Made by a program: the position numbers and the translations under genes
Part shown: positions 1 to 10,826 of the stretch, piece after piece
Layout of the letters: every line of letters begins with the position of its first letter
How positions within the stretch are numbered: the first letter of the stretch is position 1
Notes under the pieces: generated by a model
What the model was told of the DNA's origin: nothing
Seen by the model: only the letters and a program-made list of their open reading frames with translations
The model's database searches: none
Origin: Isohypsibius dastychi
Taxonomy: Eukaryota; Tardigrada; Eutardigrada; Parachela; Isohypsibiidae
Length of the DNA stretch: 64,000 bases
Assembly: GCA_034696485.1 (NCBI GenBank)
Contig: JAQIWT010000011.1
Coordinates: forward strand, 1 to 64,000
Direction of reading: 5' to 3'

Positions 1-806
1 TAAATTGAATCAGAAGCCAATTTACTCAGTAAAAAGTAAGTAAATTTGGTTCGAGGCACCAAAAAGTACAGTAAAGTAAAGTAGATTTTTTCGGGAGTTA
101 AAAATTCAGTAAATAGTACGTAGACTTGAAAAATCGCTCAGTAAACAACACAAATTGTGGCCGCGCGTGGGTTTCAAAGGGATGAACACATGACATGGGC
201 TGTCCTGTCAAGATGAAAACCTACCAGGTGTTCAATCAGGATGCGGAATCAGAGCTTCCAAAGCCGCGCCGGGGCGGTGGGTTTTCAAAATAGATTGCTG
301 TGAAAGTAGCGGCCTAATATGACTTCTTTTTGACCTCGCCACTCGCCAAAGCACATGGTTCAAGTAAAGTACATGCATTTACGGATAAAAAGTGATGTTG
401 GCACGAAGTATAACGAAACCCTTTTGAATCAAGCTTCTGTTCTGGTCCTGAACTAAACCAAGAAATGTTTAGTTAACCGAATTTCTCGAGTCGTAATAAA
501 ATTAACTCGAAAAGGCATCGCTGATCAAATATTCTGGCTGTGCCAGGTTATTTACGTGTAATAATGTACATCATTGACTGAGGCTGTGATGTACGTGGAC
601 TCACGGAGACTGGACTCACCGTCAATCACTGCGTACATACAGTATCATTTAGTCGACCAATCACCAAGTAACAAGGTTGCTGGTTCAGTGATCTCAAGAG
701 TGAGGAATCGATACTGTGATACTCTCCCCACTCATGAATTTTGTGGTATCCCTTAGTGCTATCAATAAGCATTGAACCCACAGCTTGGAACACTGCGATC
801 ACAAAA
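1..806. other. 5' intergenic region with CAGTAAA-like simple repeats
   Basis: The first 150 bases are A/T-rich and repeat short units around AGTAAA. No convincing coding region is seen. From about 381 onward the sequence resembles 1718-1840, because the Ly6-like gene and its upstream flank are duplicated, so this stretch probably includes the promoter of the first Ly6-like gene. Confidence 0.5.
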
Positions 807-1258
807 ATGTTTTGTCATTTCGTTTTGCCATTGACATGTGTGCTCATCTACGCAAGTGAGTTTGTTGATGCTTGTTATCGCTCGACGTGACTAAGACAAT
901 TCCTTTTGTGCTAAAAGGAACTGCTCGCGGACTGCAGTGCTGTTCGTGTAAAGAGTGTGACAAGATTGACCAGTCAACAAATCGGACCACATGCCCAACC
1001 AACACTCCTCAATACTGCTTCAAACGCATCATCGAGGTCGTCGTCGGAAAATCGCGTGTCTGGGACCGTGGATGTTCCGATGGATTTATCATAGGTGATA
1101 CCGGTGGTCAGTGCCGATCGCGTTCGGAGGAGTTGAACACAAAAATCGTCACCTGCACTTGTGCGTTGGACCTCTGCAACACCTCTCCACACCGGACGGT
1201 TCACAGATTCCTCGCTGTGATATTGACATTCACGATGTTTTTTTTCGGCACGTTATAG
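807..1258 (+). CDS. Ly6/uPAR (three-finger)-like GPI-type surface protein, copy 1
   Basis: Two exons, 807-855 and 918-1258, joined across a 62-bp GT-AG intron in phase 1, give 129 residues. The short first exon encodes a hydrophobic signal peptide (MFCHFVLPLTCVLIYA). The mature part opens with LQCCSCKEC and closes with CTCALDLCN, the usual first and last cysteine motifs of the Ly6/three-finger fold, with about ten cysteines between residues 22 and 105. A hydrophobic C-terminal tail (RFLAVILTFTMFFFGTL) with no cytoplasmic part fits removal for a GPI anchor. The family gives small extracellular disulfide-rich domains that bind receptors or other surface proteins; the partner here is unknown. 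The start was chosen because the same exon and splice sites recur in copy 2. The splice model and family call are good, the function unassigned. Confidence 0.8.
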
Positions 1259-2211
1259 AGCGAATGCCGATTCCGATTTCACCGAAGTCGATCATTTAAC
1301 TGCGTGCACCTGATTTCACCTTCTGGAAGTGCGTTGTACAGAAATCAGCTGGAAAACAGAAAGTCTGTCTATTTGTTGTTCACGGCATTGAACACGCTCG
1401 TAAAACAAAATTTAAAGATCTGCTCACAATTCAATGTGTGGTTGGACTCATCCAAGCCACGAAACAATCAGTCCCCAACATTACTGTACTCTGACCATTC
1501 CAGAAAAAAAATGAAGCTATTTGTTATCCATGGGACAGGGGTATGAGGTTCAACATTCCGGGTTGGAATTCATTGTACAAGGAAAACACACGTGGCAAGA
1601 AATTGCCGGTAGATCGTTCGAATCACGAGATTCGACAGTGCGGTCCGATGGTTGTCCAACAGGTTGGCTTGCGAACTGTATCGTGTGTTATTGCATGTGT
1701 TATTGTGTTCGCGTTTACGGATGAAAATTGATGTTGGCAATTGGCATGAAGTATAACGAAACCCCATGCAATCAAGCTCCAGTTCTAGTCCTGAACTAAA
1801 CCAAGAAACGTCTAGTTTACCGAATTTCTTGTTATAATATTTTCTCGAAAAGGCATCACTTATCTATGGCGGCCCTATGGCATCGAATATCTCTGGCTGT
1901 ACCAGGCTATTCCCGTGTAATACATCATTGAATGTTGGTGTGATGTACGTGGTGAGACTGTGCAACTAAAGACACACGAGAACCTAAACTGGGTCCTGTG
2001 GAGGCAATTATGCCACACCAAGATCACCGTTCACTGCGTACAGCATCCTTCAGTCGACCAATCACTTAGTAACAAAAAACGTTCCTGGTTCAGTGATCTC
2101 TAGAGTTGAGGAATCGATACTGCGATACTCTCCCATACATGGATTTTGTGATACCCCTTATTGTTGTCAATCAGCATTGAACCTACAGCTTGGAACACTG
2201 CGATTACAGAC
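1259..2211. other. Intergenic region between the Ly6-like copies, including duplicated upstream flank
   Basis: From about 1718 the sequence matches 381 onward (shared CTGAACTAAACCAAGAAA and nearby blocks, with small indels), so the duplicated unit holds a long 5' flank as well as the gene. No gene is seen in 1259-1717; open frames there are short and lack family features. Confidence 0.55.
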
Positions 2212-2663
2212 ATGTTTTGCCATTTCGTTTTGCCAGTGACATGTGTGCTCATCTACGCAGGTAAGTTACTTGATGCTTGTTATAGCTCGACGTAACTGAG
2301 ACAGTTCCTTTTGTGCTAAAAGGAACTGTTTGCGGACTGCAGTGCTATTCGTGTGAAAAGTGTGACAAGGTTGACCAGTCAACAAATCGGACCACGTGCC
2401 CAACCAACACAACTCAATACTGCTACAAACGCATTGACGAGGTCGTCGTCGGAAAATCGCGGGTCTGGGACCGTGGATGTTACAATGATCAGATCATACA
2501 TGATACTGGTGGCCAGTGCGTTGCGCGTTCGGATGGGGAGTTGAACTCAAAAATCGTCACCTGCACTTGTACGTTGGACCTCTGCAACGCCTCCCCACAC
2601 CAGACGGTTCACAGAATCATCGCAGTCATCTTGACATTCTCTGTTTTTTTCGGCATGGTATAA
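2212..2663 (+). CDS. Ly6/uPAR (three-finger)-like GPI-type surface protein, copy 2
   Basis: Exons 2212-2260 and 2323-2663, with a 62-bp phase-1 intron, give 129 residues, the same length and splice pattern as copy 1. The signal peptide differs by about one residue. The mature domain starts LQCYSCEKC and ends CTCTLDLCN, and the hydrophobic tail (IIAVILTFSVFFGMV) again suggests a GPI anchor. The two proteins are roughly 80-85% identical by eye, with differences concentrated in the central loops, such as the stretch after WDRGC (SDGFIIGD against YNDQIIHD). Such loop changes in three-finger proteins often alter ligand choice; that is inference. This is a tandem duplicate. Function is not known. 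Confidence 0.8.
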
Positions 2664-3222
2664 AACAAAGCTGACTTCGATGCCACCACTTAAATATTTG
2701 ATTGCGTGTACTATACTGCCTCGACCAGACTGTGCAATAATATTACCGTGGTCAAACATTTTACTCTTGTGGAAAGGACTGACGTGAGCCGTCTTTCCTG
2801 CTGGCGGCTCAGAAAGTGCTAACGGATCGTTCAAATCACGAGGTTCGTGTAGTCCGTTTTTTATCCAACATATTGACCGTCAAACCTTGTCGTAAAAGCG
2901 GTCACATAATAAACCACCTGTTTTACGCAATCGTTACCCTCAAAGTGATCAAGTGATCGCATGAACCACACTGCTGTAGTAAAATTTTGTGACGGGGTCT
3001 CCAAATGCTTTAATGCCTTCGTTGTCCCAGAAAAGCGGCGATAAAAAAGACAAGCTTTTTGTGATGTGAAACTAATCTCTGGAGTCTGGACTATCCTATC
3101 TATCGTATAGCCGTTGCATCATGAGTTGGATAATTGGTTCGTATAAATGGCGCTCGCAAGTCGGTAAAGATAGTTCGGACCATTTTCTCTGCGACACTAA
3201 CAGTTTTTCTCTTCTTTTCACG
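2664..3222. other. Intergenic region, nothing recognised
   Basis: No coding region, RNA gene or repeat that I can support. It holds the 3' flank of Ly6 copy 2 and the presumed promoter of the VMO-I-like gene. Confidence 0.5.
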
Positions 3223-4147
3223 ATGAGACTCTTCTTCCTGGTAAGTCAGTTCAACCACTTAAGCTTTGAAAGGTACCCACCACATGTTGCTCATGCCAAC
3301 CCATTCTAGTCAATTCGACCAAGTCAGTTCTCCTTGCTGTCCTTATTGCTTTCACTCGGGAACGTTTGCTGCGGTAAGTCAGTCAGTCAGGAACTGCTGT
3401 CATATGGTTGTTCAACATCAGAAACATGGAATGAAAGAACTGCCCTGACAATCAGCAGCAACGACAAGACCCACTTCGGGAAGTGTGGAAAATGGGAAAT
3501 GTGCGATCAGAATCAGTACGCTTGGAAAATGGATGTCAAGTGGCAGAGTACAGTAGTATGAGCATAGTTTGAATTTTCCGCGATGCATATATAACCAGTT
3601 TCAAATGCAGAAGTGGCTAGGGATGACACTGCGCTCAATGCAATAAAAATTACATGCTGTCCCAAAGACTCGCCGACAACTGTCAACTATAAGACGTGTC
3701 AGAAAAAAGAACTCACCAGTTCACAGGGAGACTGGGGATTATGGGGGAACGGCTTGTACGGAATTCAGTTCTGTGGTGATAGAGAAGACAACGGAATTCT
3801 CGGGACTTTGCTTAAGTCCCTTCCGGTACCAGCGAACCCGAAAACAGGATTTTCCTTACAACAAGAGCCAGATGTCGGCCGCAATGGCGACAACACAGCA
3901 GCGTATCAAGATCAAATGCTTGGATGGGTCAACCAAGATGGTACAGTCGGGATACTGGGGGGAATTCAGTGAATTCATCGATTGCCCAACAGGATATGCC
4001 ATTTGCGGCATTCAGACCCAGGTTGACAACGAGAAGCCAAGCACTGGCTTTGGGTGGGGCTGGTTTCAGCGCGGTGCTGACAACACGGCTTTGAATAACG
4101 TTAATTTCAAATGCTGCCGTTTTGATCAGCTTTCCCAGGGTGACTGA
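3223..4147 (+). CDS. Vitelline membrane outer layer protein 1 (VMO-I)-like secreted protein, with an apparent frameshift
   Basis: A likely gene model is 3223-3240, 3328 (or 3310)-3547 and 3611-4147. The first exons make a signal peptide (MRLFFL, then a Leu-rich core). The mature part shows VMO-I repeats: GKWEMC, DDTALNAIKITCC, GDWGLWG, then GYWGEF, CPTGYAICGIQTQV and DNTALNNVNFKCC. VMO-I proteins are secreted beta-prism proteins of egg coats and secretions; the substrate is uncertain. Two oddities. The reading frame changes near 3895-3905, just after a DNTAA motif, so no single frame covers the whole domain. About 20 extra residues follow the second GDWGLWG compared with the usual repeat spacing. 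The gene may be a recent pseudogene, a variant allele or carry a sequencing error. The donor at 3548 (GTACAG) is weak. Family assignment is solid; exon edges are approximate. Confidence 0.7.
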
Positions 4148-5137
4148 AACCAGTGTCACCTAGCTTGGTGTACATGATGTCAAGTTGAACAGTGTGTGCT
4201 TAACACGTACCCCTAAACATTTACATTTTCTGGGTGCACGGGCGCCCTTCATATGATGTACCATAAACTAAATGAACCGTCACTTCCCGAGAGACCGCAT
4301 GAAATATCCTATTCATGCCGCGAGATAAGGAAGCGAATCGAATATACAAGCCGCGTTTCCGTGCAGTATTTCAGCGTAGCACACATCGCTGGAAGAAATC
4401 GGAGGAGCTACGTTTTCCAGTTGGTATGGTCGTCAGTCTCCACGGAATCAAATTCGTGTGGCTAAACGATCCGAAGACCGAAGTACTGGAAGCGTGAAGA
4501 TCTGAAAAGTCACCTTCTTTCCAGAACCTGATTGAACCGTGGAATCAGTCGCATATTGTACAATATGCTTCTCGTTCGACACTGATTGCTCCATCGTTCT
4601 TCCCGCAGCATTTACTTGAGAAAATGCTGTTACGTCACGAAATGTCAAGTAAAGATGACTGTTGAAGACCAGTTTTCATTATTCTACGATCTAAATACAT
4701 CCATCCTTGTAGCAAACTAGAACAGTACGGGGGGGGGGGGTGCGGACGTTTCGCTGAGAAAGGATGTTTTGTTCAAATGATTCCAGCATTTGCGATACGG
4801 TTCAAAAGCTGAACTTGTAGTGGGTTTTCTCCATGCGCAAAATGATAATTCAATCGATCTGTCTGTTGTTTTTGGCCAAACGATGCGTTGTGCCGTGATC
4901 GCGCGATGCGAAGGACAAGATTTCCCAAACAAGACCAGTGAAGCGTTGATCTACTTTCCAGATAGCCCGCGGATATTTTCGAATACCAAATCATCTGCAG
5001 ACTCCGATGAAGAGTGTTTATAGTTGCAATATCTGATATGATCGTAACCAGAAAGTGTTGAATTTATCAGACTGTGGTTATGATCATTGACGTTTGGAGA
5101 ATTTTCCCGGTATTTGGCTGTTGTCTCACTGTTTGGG
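4148..5137 (+). other. Intergenic region with two unassigned possible exons
   Basis: Two open stretches, about 4315-4490 and 4780-5023, read like coding sequence (for example VSLHGIKFVWLNDPKTEVL and then VVGFLHAQNDNSIDL, ending in an acidic DSDEECL tail before a stop). They could be exons of one gene: a CCAG acceptor precedes the second, and a GTGAAG donor could end the first. However, the phases do not join cleanly and I recognise no family. A G tract lies at about 4730-4740. Confidence 0.25.
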
Positions 5138-6294
5138 ATGCTGATCAAGTTCCGATGGCCGGAAACCAGGGCATCTACCTACATTATACTTATTGTTGCA
5201 GCTTTCGGTTTCATCGGTGTTGGAATTCACACGTTTCAATCGGTGGACACAATCGATTATAAAAGAGCCTTATTTCAACTTCACTATGTTCGGTTCAAGC
5301 CAGCTAGCAACAGAACCAGATTCAGATTCATTGACTTTTTGAGTGTGATGTCCGCCGTCCAAAATCTGAAACCGGACAAGATCATCGTCCACGGTGACTA
5401 TGTACCAACAGGTGATATTCCACTTTTGTTATTTGACATGACCCAGCTATGGACCAGAGTCCAGCCATAATGACTCTTCATTAATGCCGAATTCTGGTTT
5501 TGATTAACAGGAATGAACGAAGACAGAGCTAAAGCCACGATTTATCACGCTGAGATTAAATGCGCGTTAGGAGGCGTACATGTCTAACAATGATTTTTCC
5601 AGGTCGCTGGTGGCGTAATATAACCGCTCGGAACCTCATTCGTCACATTCCCAGAAACTTGACCAAGTTCGTGGGTAGACGTCTTGGTGAGGACAAGGAA
5701 ATCGGATTTATAGAACATTCCGCCGACATTGCCAAGCTCGATATCCTGCTGGAATATGGAGGGGTCGCTGCTGATTTTGATATCTTTTTCATTCGGGGTG
5801 AACGCATGAAAGATATACTCAAGCGGAAGAAAATAATCGTATGTCGTTGCGACGAAGATGGTTACAATATCGGATTAATCGGCGCGAAAAAGGACTCCAA
5901 GATGTTGTGGGCATGGAGGCAGAGTTACCGGGACATCTACGTGGACGACTGGAATTTCAATCAAGGATTCGTTAGCAAGTATCTGAGCACCGTCTTTCGG
6001 GATGAGGTTTACGTGCTAAACAAAGTGTGCAACAACCCTCATCCGGAGATTGACTTGGATGATTATTTCCTAAGACATGGGAAAATCAACTGGACCAACT
6101 CCGTGGCAATCCATTCATATGAGCGCTTCGGAGGTGTTTCGATTCTTAAGCCGGACGGTCTCTATGCGGGGAAAGTGACAACGCACAAAGAGTTGCTTCT
6201 GACTATTTATGAGAATCGCCCTTTGCCAAAGTTTGACCCGAGCTTTGTCGACGAAGTTGATCCGCTGTATGATTACGAAGGTCCACAACAATAA
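5138..6294 (+). CDS. Type II membrane glycosyltransferase with DXD sugar-binding motif, copy 1
   Basis: Exons 5138-5411 and 5603-6294 (191-bp intron, phase 1) give 321 residues. A short cytoplasmic start (MLIKFRW) is followed by one membrane helix at about residues 14-33 (TYIILIVAAFGFIGVGI) and a lumenal catalytic part. The hallmark is GGVAADFDIFFIRG: a DXD motif (DFD) after a conserved Gly-Gly, as in the Gly_transf_sug family (GT32-like), where the aspartates hold the metal and nucleotide sugar. It is preceded by HSADIAKLDILL, the usual helix before DXD. Such enzymes work in the Golgi on glycoproteins or glycolipids; donor and acceptor are not predictable here. The start Met is chosen because MLIKF is shared with copy 2, although the frame is open back to 5087. 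A tandem paralogue follows at 7390. Confidence 0.8.
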
Positions 6295-7389
6295 GAACAT
6301 TGCTCAATAAACAAACATGTAATTAATAAATTATATAAAAAGATCAAATGCATTGGGGACCGCTCGACTGGATTCCTTTCGAACTGATGGGTCGAGTAGT
6401 AAAAACTAAGAAATATCTGTGTCACGAGCGGAACATACTCAGGCTGGAATCAATCAGCGATAAGATCAATCATCCAGAGTTATTGCGCAATCACTGGAAC
6501 TAGACACAGCTTGGTAAGCTATTCGACCCACTACGAATCTAACATCGCGTGGAAACCAACCTTGTTATTCTGGGTTTGCTCCGGCTCGGTCGCGGATACT
6601 GAATAGTTCTAGCTGATGGCTTGACCGATTTCTGATGATTATTTATGATTTCCGATGCTCATTTTTACTCTAAATTTAACAAGTTGCAACCAATGACCAA
6701 AGAGGTTTTGTTGAACACAAATGATAAAAAGCCAGCCCTCTGAGACTGCTTTTATTCAACACAGGTATTCACGCAGCTTTGATACTCTTGACCCCCCACT
6801 TACCATCTCTCAGATGCAATTGCGTAGCTCACTCAGTCCGGTAACACCGAAAAAAAAATCAAATCTGGTCGTGACCTTAAGGCTTTCGCATCTGACTGCT
6901 CAAGAACTTCACGTCACAACGGCATGGGAATCATCGTTGGGATGGCCATTCACAAGGTCTCTTTCCGACCAAATTTCTAAGATGATTATAAACAACCTGA
7001 AGAAATCGGATCATCTCAAGCCGACTTGCCGTATTCTCAAAATTTCTAATAGTTTGCCGTTGAATTTGGTTTATCCATTTTTCCCGATGTGCAGATAACC
7101 GCGGAATTCTCCGGTGAAAAAGCATTCCGTATTCAAGAGCGTACATTTATTTCATTTGCGCTCTTATTGTTGTTTATCATTGTGACGTGATCACGCGAAC
7201 GGCATGAGCTATTAACGAGACCAATGACTTCTCATGGCGTTCATCTATAGCTCGAGGATATTTGACGCAGACGCAGAATATGAAGAGTCTAAAACATGAG
7301 CTTATATCTAAGCAAAGGCCGTTTTGTCTGGTGGTCTACTGTTGCCATTGCCCAACCCTGGGAATTTTCCCCGTTTATTTTTATATAAG
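6295..7389. other. Intergenic region between glycosyltransferase copies
   Basis: No supported gene. AATAAA-like signals at about 6306 and 6325 fit the polyadenylation site of copy 1. An open frame at 6721-7098 has no recognisable domain and is probably chance. Confidence 0.5.
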
Positions 7390-9185
7390 ATGCTTATCAA
7401 ATTTCGATTCCGGAAGACATGGAAACCGGCTTACATCATATTTCTGGTTGCGGCTCTTGGCCTTCTTCCTTTTGCCTCTTATATCTCCCAGTCTCTGCAC
7501 TCAATCGATTTGGTGTATCAGAAAAGGACCGCATTCCCACTTCATTATGTTCGGTTTCTGCCGGCTGACAACAAAACCGAGTTCAGGTTCATTGACTTTT
7601 TGAGCGTGATGTCCGCTGTCCAGAATCTTAAACCGGACACGATCATCCTCCATGGCGATTTCGTGCCAACAGGTATATGACCTCATTACCGGTTATTTGT
7701 TAGCACTCTTTAGGTAGGACGATACTCTGTTCTCCCGATAAATTGCGCCCCCTTTTCGCTGTATCGATCGGCTCACCAAGTGCGCAGTCAGAGGGTACAC
7801 CCGGGGCTCATCCATTGTGTGTGTGGTGAGCCGATCGATACAGCGAAAAGGGGGCGCAATTTATCGGGAGAACAGAGTATCGCTCGGATTTGAGATGCGA
7901 TATTGTGATGGCCAGGTCAAACAAGAACGATTTCGTAACCAAATTTCTAGGCGACAAGCAGAAATGCTTCGCGCTTCTGTTATTTTCATGCTTCGTTCTG
8001 TTCTGTCACAAGACAAGAATGTTGTCTCCTCCCCCCCCCCCCCCCATCCGTTAAAAACGTATTTGAATACCGCATCTGAATTCAGGGTGAACGAAGTAGT
8101 GATTCACAACAGTTTGTTGTAAAAGCTGCTTGACTTGCTTCTCGGAGTGAAAACACGAGCCGAAGCAAAACAAAAACAGCAAAACAAAGTACAATAAACG
8201 CATGAACGTGTGCCAATTATCTCGCGCGAGTTTGGAAAGCGGTGCTGTATGAAACAAATTCATACGAAGTGAAAAGAATTCCTATAGTCTGATATGGAAA
8301 TAAAACGTTCACACCTGACTGAGCGACGGACTCAAGTGATTATTCCGGACGATTTGAAGAAGATCAGGTGCTGGTGCATCTCAACTACAAAAGTTTTATT
8401 TAACAAAAAACATTCGCACCCACAAATTTTTGTGATCTTCGAAAACGTTTGAACAAGACTCGAACCGATAAAAAACGGGTGCCTTTTTTGCAGGTGATTG
8501 GTGGAAAAATTTAACAGACCGCAACCTCGTCCACTACACCCCGAGAAACCAAACCAAGTTCGTGGGTAGACGCCTCGGCCAGAACAAAGAAATCGGTTTC
8601 AAAGAACATTCCGCCGACATTGCCAAGCTCGATATCCTTCTGCAACACGGAGGGGTCACTGCTGATTTTGACATCTTCTTCATCCGGGGTGAACGCATGA
8701 AAGATATTCTCAAACATAAGAAAGCGATAACTTGTCGCGGTGACGAGGATGGTTACAACATCGGATTAATCGGCGCTAGGAAGGATTCAAAGATGTTGTG
8801 GGCATGGCGACAGAGTTACCGAGACATCTACGTGAACGACTGGAATTTCAATCAAGGGTTCGTTAGCAAGTATTTGAGCACCTTATATAGAGATGAGGTC
8901 TACGTGCTCGATAAGGTGTGCAACAACCCTCATCCAAGCATAAACTTGGGGGACTACTTCCAAAACCATGGAAAGATCAATTGGACCAACTCAGTTGCAA
9001 TCCACTCGTATGAGCGCTTTGGAGGAGTTACGATTCTGAAACCAGAAGACCTTTTTGCGGGCAATATGACGACGCACAAAGAATTACTTTTGACTATTTA
9101 TGAAAATCGCCCTTTGCCAAAGTTTGACCCTAGCTTTGTCGATGAAGTCAATCCGCTGTATGATTACGAAGGTCCACAACAATAA
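7390..9185 (+). CDS. Type II membrane glycosyltransferase with DXD sugar-binding motif, copy 2
   Basis: Exons 7390-7672 and 8494-9185 with an 821-bp phase-1 intron give 324 residues. Layout matches copy 1: MLIKFRF, a membrane helix near residues 14-33, the conserved FRFIDFLSVMSAVQNLKPD block, then the catalytic exon with GGVTADFDIFFIRG (DXD). The catalytic exons are exactly the same length (692 bp) and near 90% identical by eye, down to the shared C-terminus LYDYEGPQQ, so the duplication is fairly recent. The N-terminal exons have diverged more, around the membrane helix. The intron is much longer than in copy 1 because it carries a perfect inverted repeat (7720-7882) and extra sequence with a 15-C tract (8031-8045). 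Both copies look intact. The likely site of action is the Golgi lumen; the substrate is unknown. Confidence 0.8.
7720..7882. repeat. Perfect 59-bp inverted repeat (hairpin) inside an intron
   Basis: Bases 7720-7778 are the exact reverse complement of 7824-7882, with a 45-base loop. The transcript would fold into a 59-bp perfect stem. No target-site duplication is visible on the flanks and it holds no open frame. It could be a young foldback or MITE insertion, a small-RNA hairpin, or an assembly artefact at a palindrome. Confidence 0.85.
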
Positions 9186-9674
9186 GAACTGGCGCACAAA
9201 TAAATATATCAAGCAAGTGATGTAGTTTCCATGCAGAGATCAAGTGGTCAGTGTTGACTGTCCGGGTGAAAAAGGTCACTTGGAGGTGAAGTCCTGGTTG
9301 AGTCCACTCCGAGGGTGCAACCCGTGAGTACCCTGCATTTACTATACATAGCATATGATGTAAAAACAACGACACAAGTGCTACAGTACATGAAGTGGGG
9401 GTGGGGTGAACCCACTCATGTAAAGAATGGCGATATTATATTATGGCATTATACAAAATCGACAAGATGACCCGCAAAAAAAACTAAAAAACGAGGTTCA
9501 CGAAAAAAGCCATTGTTATTCGTCAGGGCTTAATGTAGGGTTAACAAGTCTGTCATAAGGTACCATGTTCAGGAAGACTGATTTCTAAGTGACCATTCGA
9601 TTGCATTTCGATCGCTCTGCACTTGCACCATTCCAGATTTTCTCGATTCCGTTCATGAAGCATAACTGGTGGTC
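9186..9674. other. Intergenic region between convergent genes
   Basis: This lies between the 3' end of glycosyltransferase copy 2 and the 3' end of the LRRC23-like gene. No gene or repeat is supported. Confidence 0.5.
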
Positions 9675-10826
9675 TCACGAGCTCTCAGAGGGTTCTTTTG
9701 GTTCTTCCACTTTTTCATCCTCTTGCTCTTCCGCAAACTCCGCCACAGCATCCTGCCGCATGAGTTTATCAACAATCACTGCATTCAGCCTCGTGAGCTT
9801 CTTGAAATGAACAATGGCTCTTGTCTGTGCCTTCTCATCTCCATTCACGGCATTATTCTTCATAATCAGCGTTCGTGTGTCGGGAGCCGCAACGGCCAGT
9901 TTCTCAATCTCCGACAAATCCGTGATGAAATTCCATGCGACATTCAAATATCTAATATGAGGCAACTCACATCCAGCCAAACTTTTCAGTTTGTTTCTTC
10001 TCAAATCCAAAAACTCCAGCTTCTTCATCATGCTAAATTTCCCCAGATGTTCCAAATAATTCTGCGCGAGGAATAACGATTTCAAAGCTGGAAGCTTCAA
10101 ATTATCTTCCCCGAATGTCTTCAGACGGTTTTTTCTCAATTCCAATACTTCGAGCTCGCGCAAATATTTCGGGCTCTCCAATGTGAAATACGTCAGTTTA
10201 TTATAACTGAGATACAACCTCCGCAAATATGGATGCTCCACCACACCTTTGAGATCTTTTAGGAAGTTCTTGCTGACATTGAGGACTTTCAGATACACAT
10301 GCACTTTGAAATCAGCCATACTGCTCAAATAGTTATCAGAAATATCCAACGCCATCAAGAACTCCAGACTGTTCAATGGCTTGACGTCAAAAATATGATT
10401 CCCCGCCAATGAAACATATCTCAAATGAGCGAAATTTTTCAAAATGGAGATCTCAATAACAGCCTTGCCGATCAGGTCCAGTTTGACATAAGCGTGACTT
10501 AACCCGGAGATGGTTTTGGCAACCATCGATAAACCGTCTGAGATGAGTTCCTGACTGAGTTTTCTGCCGAGTTTTGCATAGCCTGTCGCGAGGAAACGGG
10601 ATAGACCAGATGATAGTTTAGGATGGTCGTAATCAGGATCGAAGCATTGCTCAATCCAGAATGGTTCATCTAGAAGTTTAGCCTCTTCTTTGAGGCGGGC
10701 GTCTTCGGGGTCGGGTTTTAAGTGGTTGTTTGGTTGGTCTTGTGGTTTTGGGGTGTCTTCTGTCTGATCTTCTTCCTCTTCGGTGGTTTCAACTGTAGTC
10801 TCTTCAGCGTCAGTATCTTCTGGCAT
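9675..10826 (-). CDS. LRRC23-like: Leucine-rich-repeat protein resembling LRRC23 (radial spoke protein)
   Basis: Single-exon gene of 383 residues. The first 50 residues are acidic and low complexity (Glu/Asp/Thr/Pro). Residues about 110-345 hold eight or so leucine-rich repeats, for example LRYVSLAGNHIFDVKPL, LKVLNVSKNFLKDL, LEVLELRKNRLKTF, LKSLFLAQNYLEHL and LEFLDLRRNKLKSL. The C-terminus is Glu-rich (EFAEEQEDEKVEEPKE). Repeat number, the LFLAQN block and the acidic C-terminus resemble LRRC23, a component of the third radial spoke in motile cilia and sperm flagella. If correct, this gene acts in the axoneme and implies flagellated sperm or motile cilia in this animal. It could instead be another axonemal LRR protein. 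The LRR assignment is certain; the orthology is inference from remembered family features. Confidence 0.75.
   Translation of the reverse strand: MPEDTDAEETTVETTEEEEDQTEDTPKPQDQPNNHLKPDPEDARLKEEAKLLDEPFWIEQCFDPDYDHPKLSSGLSRFLATGYAKLGRKLSQELISDGLSMVAKTISGLSHAYVKLDLIGKAVIEISILKNFAHLRYVSLAGNHIFDVKPLNSLEFLMALDISDNYLSSMADFKVHVYLKVLNVSKNFLKDLKGVVEHPYLRRLYLSYNKLTYFTLESPKYLRELEVLELRKNRLKTFGEDNLKLPALKSLFLAQNYLEHLGKFSMMKKLEFLDLRRNKLKSLAGCELPHIRYLNVAWNFITDLSEIEKLAVAAPDTRTLIMKNNAVNGDEKAQTRAIVHFKKLTRLNAVIVDKLMRQDAVAEFAEEQEDEKVEEPKEPSESS

Noticed and set aside
7720-7882. CRISPR-like repeat
   Set aside because: There are only two arms in inverted orientation, and the genome is eukaryotic.
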